Source: Gnetum montanum | Lineage: Eukaryota > Streptophyta > Gnetopsida > Gnetales > Gnetaceae | Direction of reading: 5' to 3' | Length of the DNA stretch: 64,000 nt | Assembly (NCBI GenBank): GCA_015680685.1 | Contig: MNCI01034026.1 | Coordinates: forward strand, 492,905-556,904 | In this document: positions 1 through 9,992 of the stretch, in pieces | Position numbering within the stretch: the first letter of the stretch is position 1 | Layout: each line of letters begins with the position of its first letter | Position numbers and translations under genes: made by a program | Notes under the pieces: model-generated | Database searches by the model: none | The model's input: the letters and a program-made list of their open reading frames with translations, nothing else | Told to the model about the DNA's origin: nothing

Positions 1-560
1 AGTAATCATTAAGGATGACTTCCCTCTATCTAGTATTGATCAACTTATTAATAATATAGTTGGACATACCTTGTTGTTCCTTATGGATGAATTCTCAAGA
101 TGTAATTAGATTAGGATCAATCTAGATCACCAACTTAGCATAACCTTCATGACCCCTTGAAGTAGCTTTTACTATACCATGATGCCCTTTGTCCTTAAGA
201 ATGTAGGAGAAGCCTATGAATGAGTCATGACCTATATCTTTAGTGATTACATGTTAGGTTTGCTCAATGATTATGTAGATACTATTGTTATTAAGTCCAA
301 AGGGAAAAATGACCATGCTAATGACCTAGAGCTTGTGCTTAAATGATGCATCAAGTCTGAGCTTAGGCTCAATCTTGACAAATGTGTTTTTAGTGTCAAG
401 ACCAACAAGATTCTTGGCTTTGTAGTACTTGAAGTAAGGATACCTATTGATCTTTATAAGGTTAAGACATATCCAAGTTAGCAATACCTACTAATGTTAA
501 GGAGCTTCATGGATTGCAAGGCATAAAGAAATTTATTTGTAGGCTTATCACTAGGCTCAC
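1..560 (+). pseudogene. Reverse transcriptase remnant of Tat-type Ty3/gypsy element A
   Basis: The plus strand reads as the palm part of a Ty3/gypsy reverse transcriptase with scattered stops. The first bases encode a KDDFP-like block, then the MPF/LKN block near 180-205, and the catalytic YxDD block at about 272-283 as YVDT, so the second catalytic Asp is lost. The connection region (around LGFVVLE) follows to about 440. The same stretch is better preserved in element C at 39138-39896. The N-terminal half of RT and all upstream domains lie outside the window. In-frame TGA/TAG/TAA codons and at least one frame change show it is dead. The family assignment is strong; the exact borders are approximate. 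Confidence 0.85.
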
Positions 561-1031
561 TAATAATTTACAACCCATACAACATTTTCTTAAGAAGGGG
601 GCTTACTATGAGTGGATGGCTCAATGGTAAGAGGCCTTTGAAAACCTTAAGCAAGATTTTATACAATTTCCAATGGTCTATCCTTCACAATAGGGTAAAT
701 TATTATATATCTACCTTGCCATATCCAATGTATCCATTGCCTCTCTACTTTATCAGAAACATGATGATGGAGTAGAGATTCCTATAGACTACTTTAGCCC
801 TACATTAGTTTCCCATGAGACCTGATACATTGAAGTGAAGAAGTATTGTCTAGCACTAGTCTTCTTATTTAATAAGTGGAGACACAAAATCTTTAGAAGC
901 TGAGTTAACATCATTTGCAAGGACAACATACGTAGAGCCATAATGACCAACAACTACGAAAGTAGTTGTATAGCCAAATGGAAAGCCATAATTGTAGAGT
1001 TCGACGCTCGTTACATCTCTAAATCCTCAAT
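561..1031 (+). pseudogene. RNase H (first, RT-attached) remnant of element A
   Basis: This continues the reverse transcriptase reading with the tether and first RNase H of a Tat polyprotein. Recognisable pieces are the HFLKKG.YYEWMAQ block (about 585-625), the YIYLAIS.VSIASLLYQKHDD block near 710-770 and the IDYFS.TLVSHET block near 785-825. The matching part of element C (39960-40420) aligns along its length. The domain is cut at its C-terminal end by insertion of N1 after position 1036 and resumes at 10151. Multiple stops and small frameshifts are present. Confidence 0.8.
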
Positions 1032-1036
1032 GAAAG
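1032..1036. repeat. Left target-site duplication of N1 (GAAAG)
   Basis: The five bases GAAAG lie directly before the TG that starts the left LTR. The same five bases follow the terminal CA of the right LTR at 10146-10150. Removing N1 and one copy joins two parts of element A that are contiguous in element C near 40411-40425. This fixes N1 as a true integration product with a 5-bp duplication, as expected for LTR retrotransposons. Confidence 0.93.
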
Positions 1037-1765
1037 TGTGACATCTAAAAATGTTAGTCGATGGAACATCGAGAGATCACTGGGCATATAGCCTAACCCT
1101 GAATCTGTGAGAGGGTCATGCTAGAGAAAATGGAAACGAGGTGCCTTGAATGGTCTTGTCAATCAAACAGGGACTTACGTGGTGTTAAAATGAGTGTGTG
1201 TGAAAAGGGTTTATACTATGTTACGTGCAAGCATTAGGTCCAGGAAAGCTAGAGCATAGCGAGGTGTCCCAACCTAAGAATTGTGATGTGCATGTGCAAA
1301 TATGTATGAAAATGTAAGAAAAATACAAGTGTTATGCTAAATACCAAAGAGAAGTGCTTGAGAAATGCAACAAAATTTGAGAATAGCAGTGCACCATCCC
1401 AAAAAAGGGAGTGTAGCTAATTCACAAAGGTATACACAATGTACAATAGGCGTAGTGGGAGTGTAGTCATAGCAATGGTGGTATCAGGCTGTGAAGTTTG
1501 ATGCTCACTGTATTGAACTATGCCTACCGATTTGGTAGCCACGGTGTACCATGTGATGTCCTATGGGGTTGCAATGGGGCTGTAGTGTACCGTGTGGTGT
1601 AGGTGTGCCTCTCTACCAATGTGGTGTGCTCTAGGTCTCATTCACCCATGAAGCTAAGTTCCAAGATGCCAAAGTTCCAAATGCCAAATGGAAGTGCCAA
1701 TTGCCTTGCTGGTGAAAAAATGGAAGCCTCCCTTCTTCTCTTTCTTGAAACATTAGGGCGTGGGG

Positions 1766-1777
1766 GTATTTATAAGG
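1766..1777 (-). promoter_or_regulatory. TATA box of the N1 3' LTR
   Basis: On the minus strand this reads CCTTATAAATACCC, with the same core at 8974-8986 in the other LTR. It lies directly downstream (in element sense) of the 54-bp repeat array, which marks the U3/R side of the LTR. Whether it is active cannot be judged from sequence. Confidence 0.6.
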
Positions 1778-1840
1778 CTAGGGTTAGCCAAAAATGCAGA
1801 TCAGGTGCCATGTGGCAGTGTGGTGGGTGGGACCACATTT

Positions 1841-2332
1841 TCTACTATGCTTATCCTATGTTACACATAGGACACAGGACACTATCTACTACACTCGTTC
1901 TGTGTTACGCGTGGGACACAGGACGCTAGTTGGTACTATCTACTACACTTGTCTCGTGTTACGCATAGGACACAGGACGCTAGTTGCTACTATCGACTAT
2001 GCTCGTTTCATGTTATGTGTGGGACATAGGATGCTGGTTGCTACTATCCACCGTGCTCGTCCCGTGTTATGCACAAGACACAGGATGCTAGTTGCTACTA
2101 TCCACCATGCTCATCCCATGTTACGCATGGGACACAGGATGCTGGTTGTTACTATCCACCGCACTCATCCCATGTTACGCATAGGACACAAGATGCTAGT
2201 TGCTACTATCCACTGCACTCATCCCATGTTATGCATAGGACATAGGATGCTGGTTTCTACTGTCTACTGTGCTCGTCCTATGTTACGCGTGGGACATGAG
2301 ACACTGGTTGCTACTATCTACTATGCTCGAAC
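1841..2332. repeat. 54-bp tandem array in the N1 3' LTR (about 9 units)
   Basis: About nine diverged 54-bp units, each with a CTACTATCCACC-like start, a core resembling CCCATGTTACGCATGGG and then GACACAGGATGCTAGTTG. The core is a dyad (CCCATG, 5 nt, CATGGG). Because 54 is a multiple of three, the strand opposite to the element stays open and translates as 18-residue repeats; that reading frame is not a gene. The array lies in U3 next to the TATA box. The same array occupies 9050-9556 in the other LTR, so it predates the insertion. Confidence 0.92.
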
Positions 2333-2585
2333 ACTATCTACTACTCCTGTCCATGATTACTGTGCCCTTCCACTATCTACTATGCTTATCCACTATCAAG
2401 ATGCAAATAGTGGATCATGGTGTAAGATGCAAATTCAACATGGTTGATAGTGACCATGGCATGAAGTGGTTTGCCCCTAAAATGTTGACCTCTCATCAAA
2501 GTGCTTATGAAAGTGTCAAAGTTAATCCAAGGTTGGGCCAATCATGAAGCTACAACATTGTCAATTTGCTTGGGGATGTGTTTCT

Positions 2586-2602
2586 CCCCATTTTTTTTTT
2601 GT
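2586..2602 (-). promoter_or_regulatory. Polypurine tract of N1
   Basis: On the minus strand the run AAAAAAAAAATGGGG directly precedes the LTR, as needed to prime plus-strand DNA synthesis. It occupies the expected place between the internal region and the 3' LTR and helps fix the element's orientation. Confidence 0.8.
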
Positions 2603-3863
2603 TTTTATTTTTATTTTTTGTAGTGTTGTGAGGTGAACCTTCTTTGGGTTCAGCTTACTATTGAATGTTACTGCAAGTTGGCCATCAAGGAGATCAACTT
2701 TGTTTCCCAGGGATGATTCGTATTACATCCACGTAGGCTTTAACCATGCAACAGAGGCTTTTAAAGGATTAGTTATGTTACATCGACCATGGGTTCTATA
2801 GTTGATATGAAGAGAATGCCATATGCATCACAATGTATATGCATCTAAGGGATGTGTAATCATGAGTATATGGGAGATGAGAGGATATGGGATGATGAAG
2901 TGGATGTGCATAGGTTGTAATGAGGATGAGGGGGATGTGCACTCTTGAGTGGCTTAGCTAGTCCAATCATGCATATTAGAGAAATTTGGTAACTTGCTAC
3001 TATGACAAGATGCATCTTTGCATGACCATCTTCGAGGCTTCATCCTACAAACACCACTCCAAGAAGACAAGAAAACCACACAACATGAAATGAAAGGGTA
3101 AATGCCAGATGTGAAGATGCTACAAGTTCTAGACATGAAGATGCTGTAAATGTGTCAAATGTTTTGCCAGATGCAAGTGCTTAGGAAGCCAGTGAAAGTG
3201 CTAGGGTGATGATGCTACAAGTCCTCTAAAGGCAACACTAATGGAAAGTGCTTCAAAAGATTAGGAGAATGATGGGAGGCAATGATGCTTTGAGTGCCAC
3301 CAAGGATTTCACCAATGGCAAGTGCTCGAATCAGATCATCAACATGCCAGTTTAAAGTCCTGGCAAACTATGAACGTAGTTTAAGGTCTTGGTAGACCAT
3401 GATGTGCTATTTTATAGTCCTATTAGGTTGTTGGATGCTAGTTTAATGTCATAGAAAACAATGGATGTTGTACCAATTTAACATCATGACCCAAGGATGA
3501 GCTATTATGCCAGTTTAATGTCATGACCCAAGGACGATTTGTGCTAGTTTATAGTCATAGTAGACTATTTACCTTGCTTGTGTAAGGTGCGATGCTACAT
3601 GCATAGTCATGCTATGTGCCTATGAGATCCTACAAAACTAAACAAGAAAGAACATCAAGTGGCAACTATTGTAAATAGATTTGAAATTCACAAAGGAAAG
3701 TAGTGCAAAAATTGATAGTTTTAGGTCGTTCCGGGTCATGGGCTAGTTTAAGGCATTTTCAGGCCATGTGTTTTTGTTTTTTTTTTTTCAAATGAAATGC
3801 ATAAGATAAGTATATGAATGTATAAACAAAGTAGAAATGTGTAAAAAAAGTGTTGTGTGTAAA
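2603..3863 (-). other. N1 non-coding tail between protease and 3' LTR
   Basis: No protein domain is recognisable on either strand. In element sense this corresponds to a post-integrase 3' untranslated region. It carries several copies of a TTAAACTAGCA / CATGGT.TAC motif at about 3340-3565, each 30-60 bp apart, and a T-rich stretch at 3774-3789. The region supplies no pol functions, which is why N1 is called non-autonomous. Confidence 0.6.
3340..3565 (-). repeat. Short interspersed motif array (TTAAACTAGCA type) in the N1 tail
   Basis: Six or so copies on the plus strand read CCAGTTTAAAGTC, AGTTTAAGGTC, TAGTTTAATGTC, CCAATTTAACATC, CCAGTTTAATGTC and TAGTTTATAGTC, each followed by a tail such as ATGACCCAAGGATGA. 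The same motif occurs after integrase in A (12060-12180) and C (42300-42390), at 38455-38555, and within N1 at 6690-6835. Confidence 0.75.
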
Positions 3864-4600
3864 CTAGGCAAGCAGGTGAAATGTAAATGCATGAACAAAT
3901 GCAACCCAAGAAAAAACCAAAAATGCATGGCCAATGGAGGTAAGGGGTGAGCTACTGCTTAACGTGTTTTTGGCCAAGGAAAAGTCTTGATCAGGTAGCA
4001 GCTTCCTAATTAGGTGTGGATTAGGAAGTGTGCAAGGCTTAGGATCCTCTGGGAGACTATTAGCTTCAACCACTCATTCATGTGTGTTAGCCTTAGGCGA
4101 TGCATTGGTTGTCATAGGTGTACCACCAAGAAACTCTTCTTCCAAAACTTGTGCCATGTCTATGTCATGGATAGTCAAAGAGGAAGCATTATCACCATGG
4201 ATGATAACTTGACCACCTTCATATTGAAGGTGGATTTCTTGATGGATGGGAGAGGAGATGGACCTTAGTTGGGCTAGCCAAGGCCTATCTAGAATCATGT
4301 TGAAACCTGGCATCTCCTCTATGATAGTGAAATCTACACTAGTGGGGAATTGCTCTCCTACCACAAAGGCTAAGTTAATTGTACCCTTGACTATGACACG
4401 TGATCCATTGAAGGATTTTAGACATGTGGTTTTGGTTGGTCTAATTTCATCCACCTGGCCTAGTTTGTCGATGACAAAGTACAAGACTATGTTTGTTGCT
4501 ACATCATCATTAACATGCACTCTACAAATGGTGCACTACCCAACATGTATGCTAATTGATAGTGGAGCTGTAGTGACCTCCCCTTGTTCAGGGTTGACTT
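3864..4600 (-). pseudogene. Aspartic protease (retropepsin) of N1
   Basis: The minus strand carries a retropepsin-like domain. The active-site flap-side block reads VHVNDDVATNIV at about 4520-4485. The GSRVIVKGTINLAFVVGEQFP strand block follows, then the FNMILDRPWLAQL block near 4270-4310 that ends the fold (FNLILGRPWL in element C). The peptide continues through SSPIHQEIHLQYEGGQVIIHGDNASSLT. Canonical DTG/DSG is replaced by a DD dipeptide, and element C has DDGA, so an Asp-Asp centre appears to be a family feature. The roughly 70 residues after it (3864-4073) are low-similarity linker. The upstream portion is fused to gag without a clear boundary. One or more stops are present. Confidence 0.85.
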
Positions 4601-4890
4601 TGACTACATTGTCACAGAATACTAGGGATGTTGAACACGATTCTTGTGGTGTAGGGGGAAACATTGTTGCATGGATGGATGCCTCATTTGTAGGGATGTC
4701 TACCCTAATAGGAATGGATGCTAAGATTTAAGCCAAGGCTTGGCAATGAGTGACCAAGTCGTACAAGCTCAATGTTGTGTTCTTTTGCTTGACTATTTAT
4801 TTCACTTAGGTTAGTGCAACGACGAAGTCCTTGTCATTGGTTGTTGTGTTGGCCTTAATTTCCTTCATGTGGTTTGAGAGATAGATCTCT

Positions 4891-4961
4891 NNNNNNNNNN
4901 NNNNNNNNNNNNNNNNNNNNNNNNNNNNNNNNNNNNNNNNNNNNNNNNNNNNNNNNNNNNN
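4891..4961. other. Assembly gap (71 Ns)
   Basis: A run of unknown bases inside the gag-protease linker of N1. Any reading frame across it is unreliable. Confidence 0.99.
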
Positions 4962-5079
4962 TGTTTAGTTGTTGTTTGCTGGTTGTGGCTTTTTCTTTGG
5001 CAATGGGGGTTGTGAGGTGCTCATTTTTCCTCTTGCATTACTATTTGGTAGGCCTACCCAAGTTGCTAGTGGGGTCGAC

Positions 5080-5480
5080 CCTTGAGGGAGGAGAGATTGA
5101 GATATTGCCCACTATTGGGCTTTAGGTAGGTGAGGGGCCATCATGTTGTGGCACCTTGATTACAAATGGTGATTTAGTAGTTTTTGTATGGCCAAATCAT
5201 TGTGGCATCTTAATGACAAAAGGTTTCTTAGCAGTTGGTGTTCTTGCATCCTGCCATTTTAATGTCTTAGTAGACGATTGTTATGGAATTTTGACCACAA
5301 AGGGTGTTGTGGGTGCCTAAGATGGAACTTTGATAACAAAGGAAGGCCTCTTTCTTGTGGAGGCTAAGGGGACCCTTGCCTTGTTAGGAGGCACACAGAT
5401 CACAAAAGATTATTGGATAGGTTTGGGTTCACCACCTATACTAATGGAATTTATGACATAGGAGGCATCGTCTGTGTTGG
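5080..5480 (-). pseudogene. Gag-protease linker of N1 with repeated PFVIKVP peptide
   Basis: Between the gag zinc knuckle and protease the minus strand encodes at least five spaced copies of one short peptide: PFVIKVPQ near 5147-5175, PFVIKMPQ near 5209-5235, PFVVKIP near 5285-5313, SFVIKVPS near 5324-5352 and SFVICVPP near 5390-5416. Intervening residues are rich in Ser, Thr, Pro and Lys, so a flexible tether with a repeated short linear motif is likely. Equivalent, more decayed copies lie in element B at about 21990-22200. No function is known to me for this peptide. Confidence 0.7.
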
Positions 5481-5499
5481 ATTGACTCTACGTGTTGAT

Positions 5500-7230
5500 C
5501 ACTAGTTGGCCCCATTCTATCATTTTTTGTAGGTCATCCTACAATGCATGACAATTATCTGTACTATGACCAACCAATTGGTGGTAATGACAGTATTGCT
5601 TTAATTAAAAATGTTGTGGGACCAGGGGCTTGTTTGGTACTGCTAATGTGGGGTTCCTTAGTAGTTCACAATACCTATCATGTTTTTGGTGGGTAATCAC
5701 TGATATGTGTTTGTGTTGGATCTGCCCTACTTTCAAGAGTTGCTCCAGTAGTTCAGAGGGTTCCATTGATAGTGGTGTATACTTTGAGTGGTTCTTGTGC
5801 TGAAAGTTGGGCCTTGGGCTGGCCCCTACCGATGTAGGCGAGTTAGCACTAAAGTTGGTAGTTTTGTTAGCTAGGACATTGGGTTGCTTAGCTATTGGGC
5901 CCCAGTTGGTTACTTTTGTGCTTGCAGCCATTGTTGCCATTGTTATGTTTTGCTTGTGATTTTGGTTTCTGTAGGCCACATAAGCTAGGTCATTGCTAGC
6001 TTGCATTGCTTCCTCTATGCTTTTTTCTTGGGCAAAGGCTTGGCTAAGAGACTTTGGAGCTAGATAATATAGTTTGGACTTAATGAAGTCATTTACTACA
6101 CCTTTGAAGATGGCTAGTAGATGTGCCTCCACTAGGGATTCATGCATTTCACTCGATGCAGCATTCCAACATTGGAGGCCCCTGCTTAACCTGCATGAGC
6201 TGGTCAAGGGTTGTTTAGGCTTTAGGTTTTACCTAAATTGTGTCACAAACTAGCTTATGAGATCCTCCAAAGAGGATATTGAGGCCTTGGGTAGCATGTG
6301 ATACTAGTCTAAGACCTTACCAGTGAGTGACATGGGGAACACAGGCATGATAGCGTGTGGCCAAGATTGAAGGAGTAGGCACTCAAATAAAAATGTGACC
6401 AAGTGTGCATTGGGGTCCCCTTCACCATTGTACTTGGTGAATTATGGCAGCTGGACCCCAGTTGGAAGAGTTAGAGGTGGTACCGTAGGACTTATGGGAT
6501 CATCTTGGTAGAACTCCACCATCTTGATAGTGTCAGAGGAAGTAGCCTTAAGTCAGTTGATCTCCTCCATCAAGCTTTGGATTATCTAGAATGCCTAATC
6601 CAAGCTTGGGGATGTGCTAGCCAGTTGCATTGGTTGGGCTTGGGTTGGTTACATAGCATAGGATAGAATTGTTGGTTGTGGATTTTTCCAGTTTAACGTC
6701 GTAGCAGATAGTTGTTGCTAGTTTAACATCGTAGCAGACGATTTTTTCTAGTTTAATGTCCTAGTAGATAATTGTTGCCAATTTAACATTGTAGCAGATG
6801 GTTTTTGCCAGTTTAACATCATAGAAAATAGTTTTTGATGTTTTGGCTAAGCAATGGGTTCAATGATTGAAGTAGGACAAACAAGAGTGGGTTGGATGGA
6901 CATCGCAGATGCTAGTGAGATAGGTGGAACATAGGATGCCTGAGTTGTCTGGGGCTAGGAGGTTGCCCCTTCATGAGCATAATGTTAGGAAAATGCATTA
7001 GTTTCTTGTGAGGAAGGTTGAATTGGCATGGTTACCATCTCAAAGAGGATGGATAGACTAAACCGAGGAGGGGTTTTACTAGGGATTGGTTGTTGGAAGA
7101 TGGTGTAGGGATGGCTCATGTTTGGAGCAGGCCTTAAACTCATCTCCTTCATTATGTGAGGCTTCCTTGTAGGTTGTCCTTGCATCATGCTTATTTGCAT
7201 GGATGAGTTGGGACAACAACTGGTGGTAGG
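5500..7230 (-). pseudogene. Gag of N1 (Tat-type capsid plus CHHC zinc knuckle)
   Basis: Read leftwards, this gives a Tat-type Gag polyprotein. A Pro/Gln/Met-rich N-terminal part (7200-6985) is followed by repeats encoding a TMLNWQ-like peptide (6835-6690). The capsid signature K.NGEGDPNAHL.TFLFE comes near 6440-6360 and the FPMSLTGK.L.YY block near 6330-6280. A helical stretch around HLLAIFKGVVNDFIKSKLYYLAP lies at about 6115-6045. The domain ends in a zinc knuckle CHYHQLVGHSTDNC near 5595-5550, with CX2HX4HX4C spacing. The protein would package the RNA in a virus-like particle. Several stops interrupt it. The start cannot be fixed; the longest open stretch is 5605-6207. Confidence 0.82.
6690..6835 (-). 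repeat. Tandem motif array inside N1 gag
   Basis: Five copies spaced about 30 bp (plus strand CCAGTTTAACGTCGTAGCAGATAG and variants) match the interspersed motif of the N1 tail and of the post-integrase regions of A and C. In element sense the copies lie in the gag reading frame and encode a short repeated peptide. Confidence 0.75.
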
Positions 7231-8228
7231 ACTCTATGTGTGGGATTATGTCAGAGAATGAGGAATTGTACTTCTGTCCATTCCAATGGACTCGTTCGTA
7301 GTCCTATTTCGCCTCCAAATCAAGATAATCCACTGGTAGTCCAGCTTGGATTTTGGAACAAAAAAATTGTATTGTTCATGGCTTACTACAGCACACTTTA
7401 GCTAGATTGTACTGTCAAATGTGTTAGAAACCAATGTGGAAGGTTGATCTAGATTCATATTCATAGATTGGTTATGAGAGTTGTTGTTTGCAGAAAATGG
7501 ATAACTCTAAAAAATGGTAGAGAAATGACTAAGTCTGTCAGTAGCAGGAAAATGGCTAAGTATAAAAATATAGAAAAAGATGGCTAAGTGTAACAATGCA
7601 GAAAAATGCTAAGTATGAAAGCTACTAAAAATGGCCAACTCTGGTGCTACACTCGCTATGTTGGAGCTTGCTACGCTGAGAGGGACTACTACGCTGCACA
7701 GAACATAGGCAGCATAACATAGTAGACACTTTGGGAACTACTATGCTGACAGAGTCACTATGCTATGTAGGACGTAGGAAGTGTAACAAAGTGCATAGAT
7801 AACCACAAGGGCATCATGTCTATGCTAGTTATCCTCACTATTACACCTAATACACTGAGAGAGACTGCTACACTAATAGGGCAGCTATGCCACACAGGAC
7901 ACAGGCAGCATGACACAGTAGACAAGCCACGTAACATAGTAGATAGGTAGTGTAAGACCCTAGAAAGGCCACATAACATAGTAGACAGTTTAGGGACTAC
8001 TACACTGAAAGTGTTGCTATGCTACATAGGATACAGGTAGCATAACATAGTAGAAACTTTTAGGCTTTCATCCTATAGGGTTTCACAGGAACCGCCATGG
8101 TGACCAATCTGCACCACCCGGTGCGTAGAAAACCAGAAGGGTGTCACGTCTATGCTAGCAGGTTACTGGTAACAAGGTACAGACAGCATGCAAGATTACC
8201 CGTGGCATCCAAAAAGGACACAGAGAAA
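7231..8228 (-). other. N1 leader with repeats of about 110-130 bp
   Basis: The untranslated stretch between primer site and gag. From about 7640 to 8075 it holds irregular repeats containing GGGACTACTACGCTG, CACAGGACACAGGCAGCAT and AACATAGTAGACA-like blocks (for example near 7680, 7735, 7860 and 7990). Vocabulary such as GCTACGCT and AACATAGTAG is shared with the 25-bp repeats of the right LTR. A second leader repeat links 7790-7835 with 8115-8160 (GGGCATCATGTCTATGCTAG against GGGTGTCACGTCTATGCTAG). No coding capacity is seen. Confidence 0.6.
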
Positions 8229-8247
8229 GGCCCTCCTTCTAGCACCA
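8229..8247 (-). promoter_or_regulatory. Primer-binding site of N1
   Basis: The minus strand reads TGGTGCTAGAAGGAGGGCC, starting with the TGG that pairs with the CCA end of a tRNA and lying 5 nt from the LTR. Near-identical sites occur at 24987-25005 (element B, TGGCGCTAGAAGGAGGGCC) and, in plus orientation, at 14591-14610. I could not assign the tRNA by eye. Confidence 0.8.
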
Positions 8248-8973
8248 AAAACTATGATGTCCAAAAACATCAGTGGCTAGAACACCGAGAGGTCATTGGG
8301 CATACATCCTAACCCTAAATCTATCAGAGGGCCATGCTAGAGAAAATGGAAATAGGTTACCCTGAACGGTCTTGTCGATTAGATAGGGACTTATGTGGTG
8401 TTAAAATGAGTGTGTGTGAAAAGGATTTATACTACGTTACACTTGGGCATCGGGTCCAAGAAAGCTAAAGTGTAGCAAGGTGTCCCAACTTGAGAACTGT
8501 GATGTGAATGTGCAAATATGTATGAAAAGTAAGAAAAATACAAGTGTTATGCTAAATGCCAAAGAGAAATGCTTGAGAAATGCAACCTAATTTGAGAACA
8601 GTAGTGCACCACCCCAAAAGAGGGAGCATAGATAATTCACAAAGGTATACATAATGTACAATAGGTGCAGTGGGAGTGCAGTCATAGCCTTAGTGGTATC
8701 AAGCTATGAAGTCTGGTGCTCATTGTGTTGAACTATGCCTGCCGAGTTGGTAGCCATGGTATACCATGTGATGTCCTACGGGGCTACAATGGGGCTATAG
8801 TGTACCGTGTGGTGTAGATGTGCCTCTTTGTCAGTGTGGTGTGCTTTGGGTCTCGTTCTCCCATGAAGCTAAGTGCCAGGATGTCAAAGTGCCAAATGCC
8901 AAATGGAAGTGCCAACTACCTTGCTGGTGAAAAATGGAAGCCTCCCTTCTTGTCTTTCTTGAAACATTAGGAC

Positions 8974-8986
8974 ATGGGGGTATTTA
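8974..8986 (-). promoter_or_regulatory. TATA box of the N1 5' LTR
   Basis: The minus strand reads CCTTATAAATACCCC. The spacing to the 54-bp array matches the other LTR. This would be the promoter driving the N1 genomic RNA leftwards. Confidence 0.65.
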
Positions 8987-9049
8987 TAAGGCAAGGGTTA
9001 GCCCAAAATGCAGATCAGGTGCCACGTGGTAGTGTGGTGGGTGGGACCA

Positions 9050-9556
9050 TGCTGTCTACTATGATCGTCCTATGTCACACGTGGGACATAGGACACTGTC
9101 TACTGTGCTTGTTCTATGTTACACATGGGACATGGGATGCTGGTTATTACTGTCTACTGCACTCGTCCCATGTTACGTGTGGGACATAGGATGCTAGTTG
9201 CTACTATCCATTATGCTTGTTCCATGTTACATGTGAGACATAAGATGTTGGTTGCTACTTTCCACCATGCTCATCCCATCTTATGCATGGGACACAGGAC
9301 ATTGGTTGTTATTGTCCACTGCGCTTGTCTCGTGTTACGCGTGGAACATAGGACACTGGTTGCTACTATCCAGTGCACTCGTCCTATGTTACGCATGGGA
9401 CACAAGATGCTAGTTTCTACTGTCCACTGTGCTCATCCCATGTTACGCATAGGACATAGGATGCTAGTTGCTACTGTTTACTATGCTCATCCTGTGTTAA
9501 GCGTGGGACATGGGACATTGGTTGCTACTGTCTACTGCACTCAAATACTATCTACT
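9050..9556. repeat. 54-bp tandem array in the N1 5' LTR (about 9 units)
   Basis: The same unit as at 1841-2332, with about nine diverged copies, each containing the CCCATG-CATGGG dyad in more or less decayed form. It lies immediately upstream of the TATA box in element sense, a place where tandem repeats often act as enhancers in LTRs. That role is inference. Confidence 0.92.
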
Positions 9557-9665
9557 ACACCCATCCACTATCTACTACACCCATCCACTGTCTACTATGC
9601 TTGTCCATTATCTACTACGCCTGTCGACTATCTACTACATTTTTCCATTGTCTACTGTGTTGGAC
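9545..9665. repeat. About 20-bp tandem repeats (ACTATCTACTACACCCATCC type)
   Basis: Six or so copies of a 19-20-bp unit follow the 54-bp array. The unit appears derived from its first 20 bp (CTACTATCTACTATGCTCG). Only two or three copies are visible at the equivalent place in the other LTR (2325-2395). Confidence 0.8.
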
Positions 9666-9992
9666 AAGTGTGTTATGGTACGCAGCGTAACAATGTGCTA
9701 CATTGTGCTACGCTACATAGCGTAACAAGGTGCTATGCTACACAGCGTAACAATGTGCTACGCTACATAGTGGAACAAGGTGCTATGCTACACAGTGTAA
9801 CAATGTGCTATGCTATGATACGCTACGTAGCGTAACAGGGTGCTACACTACAATAGACATGATGCTATGCCATGTAGCGTAACAGGGTGCTATGCTACTA
9901 TAGACATGATGCTATGCTACACAATGTAACAAGGTGCTACGTTGCAATAGACATGGTGCTATGCTATGCAGTGTAACAAGGTGCTGAAAGTG
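9666..9992. repeat. 25-bp and longer tandem repeats with ACGCTA/TAGCGT dyads
   Basis: Repeats of the type ATGCTACACAGCGTAACAATGTGCT, some containing the perfect dyad ACGCTA-CA-TAGCGT. From about 9855 they are interleaved with ACAATAGACATGATGCT. No counterpart is seen in the left LTR, so this block expanded in one LTR after insertion or was deleted from the other. Confidence 0.82.

Larger units (their letters stand above)
1037..2585 (-). repeat. 3' LTR of N1
   Basis: This aligns along its length with 8253-10145. The starts (TGTGACATCTAAAAA against TATGATGTCCAAAAA) and ends (GTGTTTCT against GTGTTTCA) match. It is about 340 bp shorter than its partner because the 19-25-bp repeat block present at about 9550-9990 is absent. 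It holds an array of 54-bp repeats and, on the minus strand, a TATA box. The terminal CA has mutated to CT at 2584-2585, where it meets the polypurine tract. Confidence 0.88.

Noticed and set aside
1478-1490. TGGTATCAGGC resembling an initiator-Met primer site
   Set aside because: It lies inside the LTR, is present in both LTRs (also near 8694), and is on the wrong strand relative to gag, protease and the true primer site.
1766-1777. Reading the LTR TATA box on the plus strand (TATTTATAAGG)
   Set aside because: The primer site, polypurine tract, gag and protease all place N1 on the minus strand, where TTATAAATA is the better box.
1794-2447. 217-residue open frame with 18-residue tandem repeats (and its counterpart at 9116-9835)
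   Set aside because: It is produced by the 54-bp array of the N1 LTRs, on the strand opposite to the element. Frame openness follows from a unit length divisible by three.
4246-4731. Plus-strand open frame containing LIDSGA, like a protease active site
   Set aside because: It is antisense to the protease proper on the minus strand. The motif is a coincidence and no other retropepsin block is in frame.
9666-9992. Regular short repeats as a possible CRISPR-like array
   Set aside because: Head-to-tail repeats without unique spacers, within a plant LTR; eukaryotic context.
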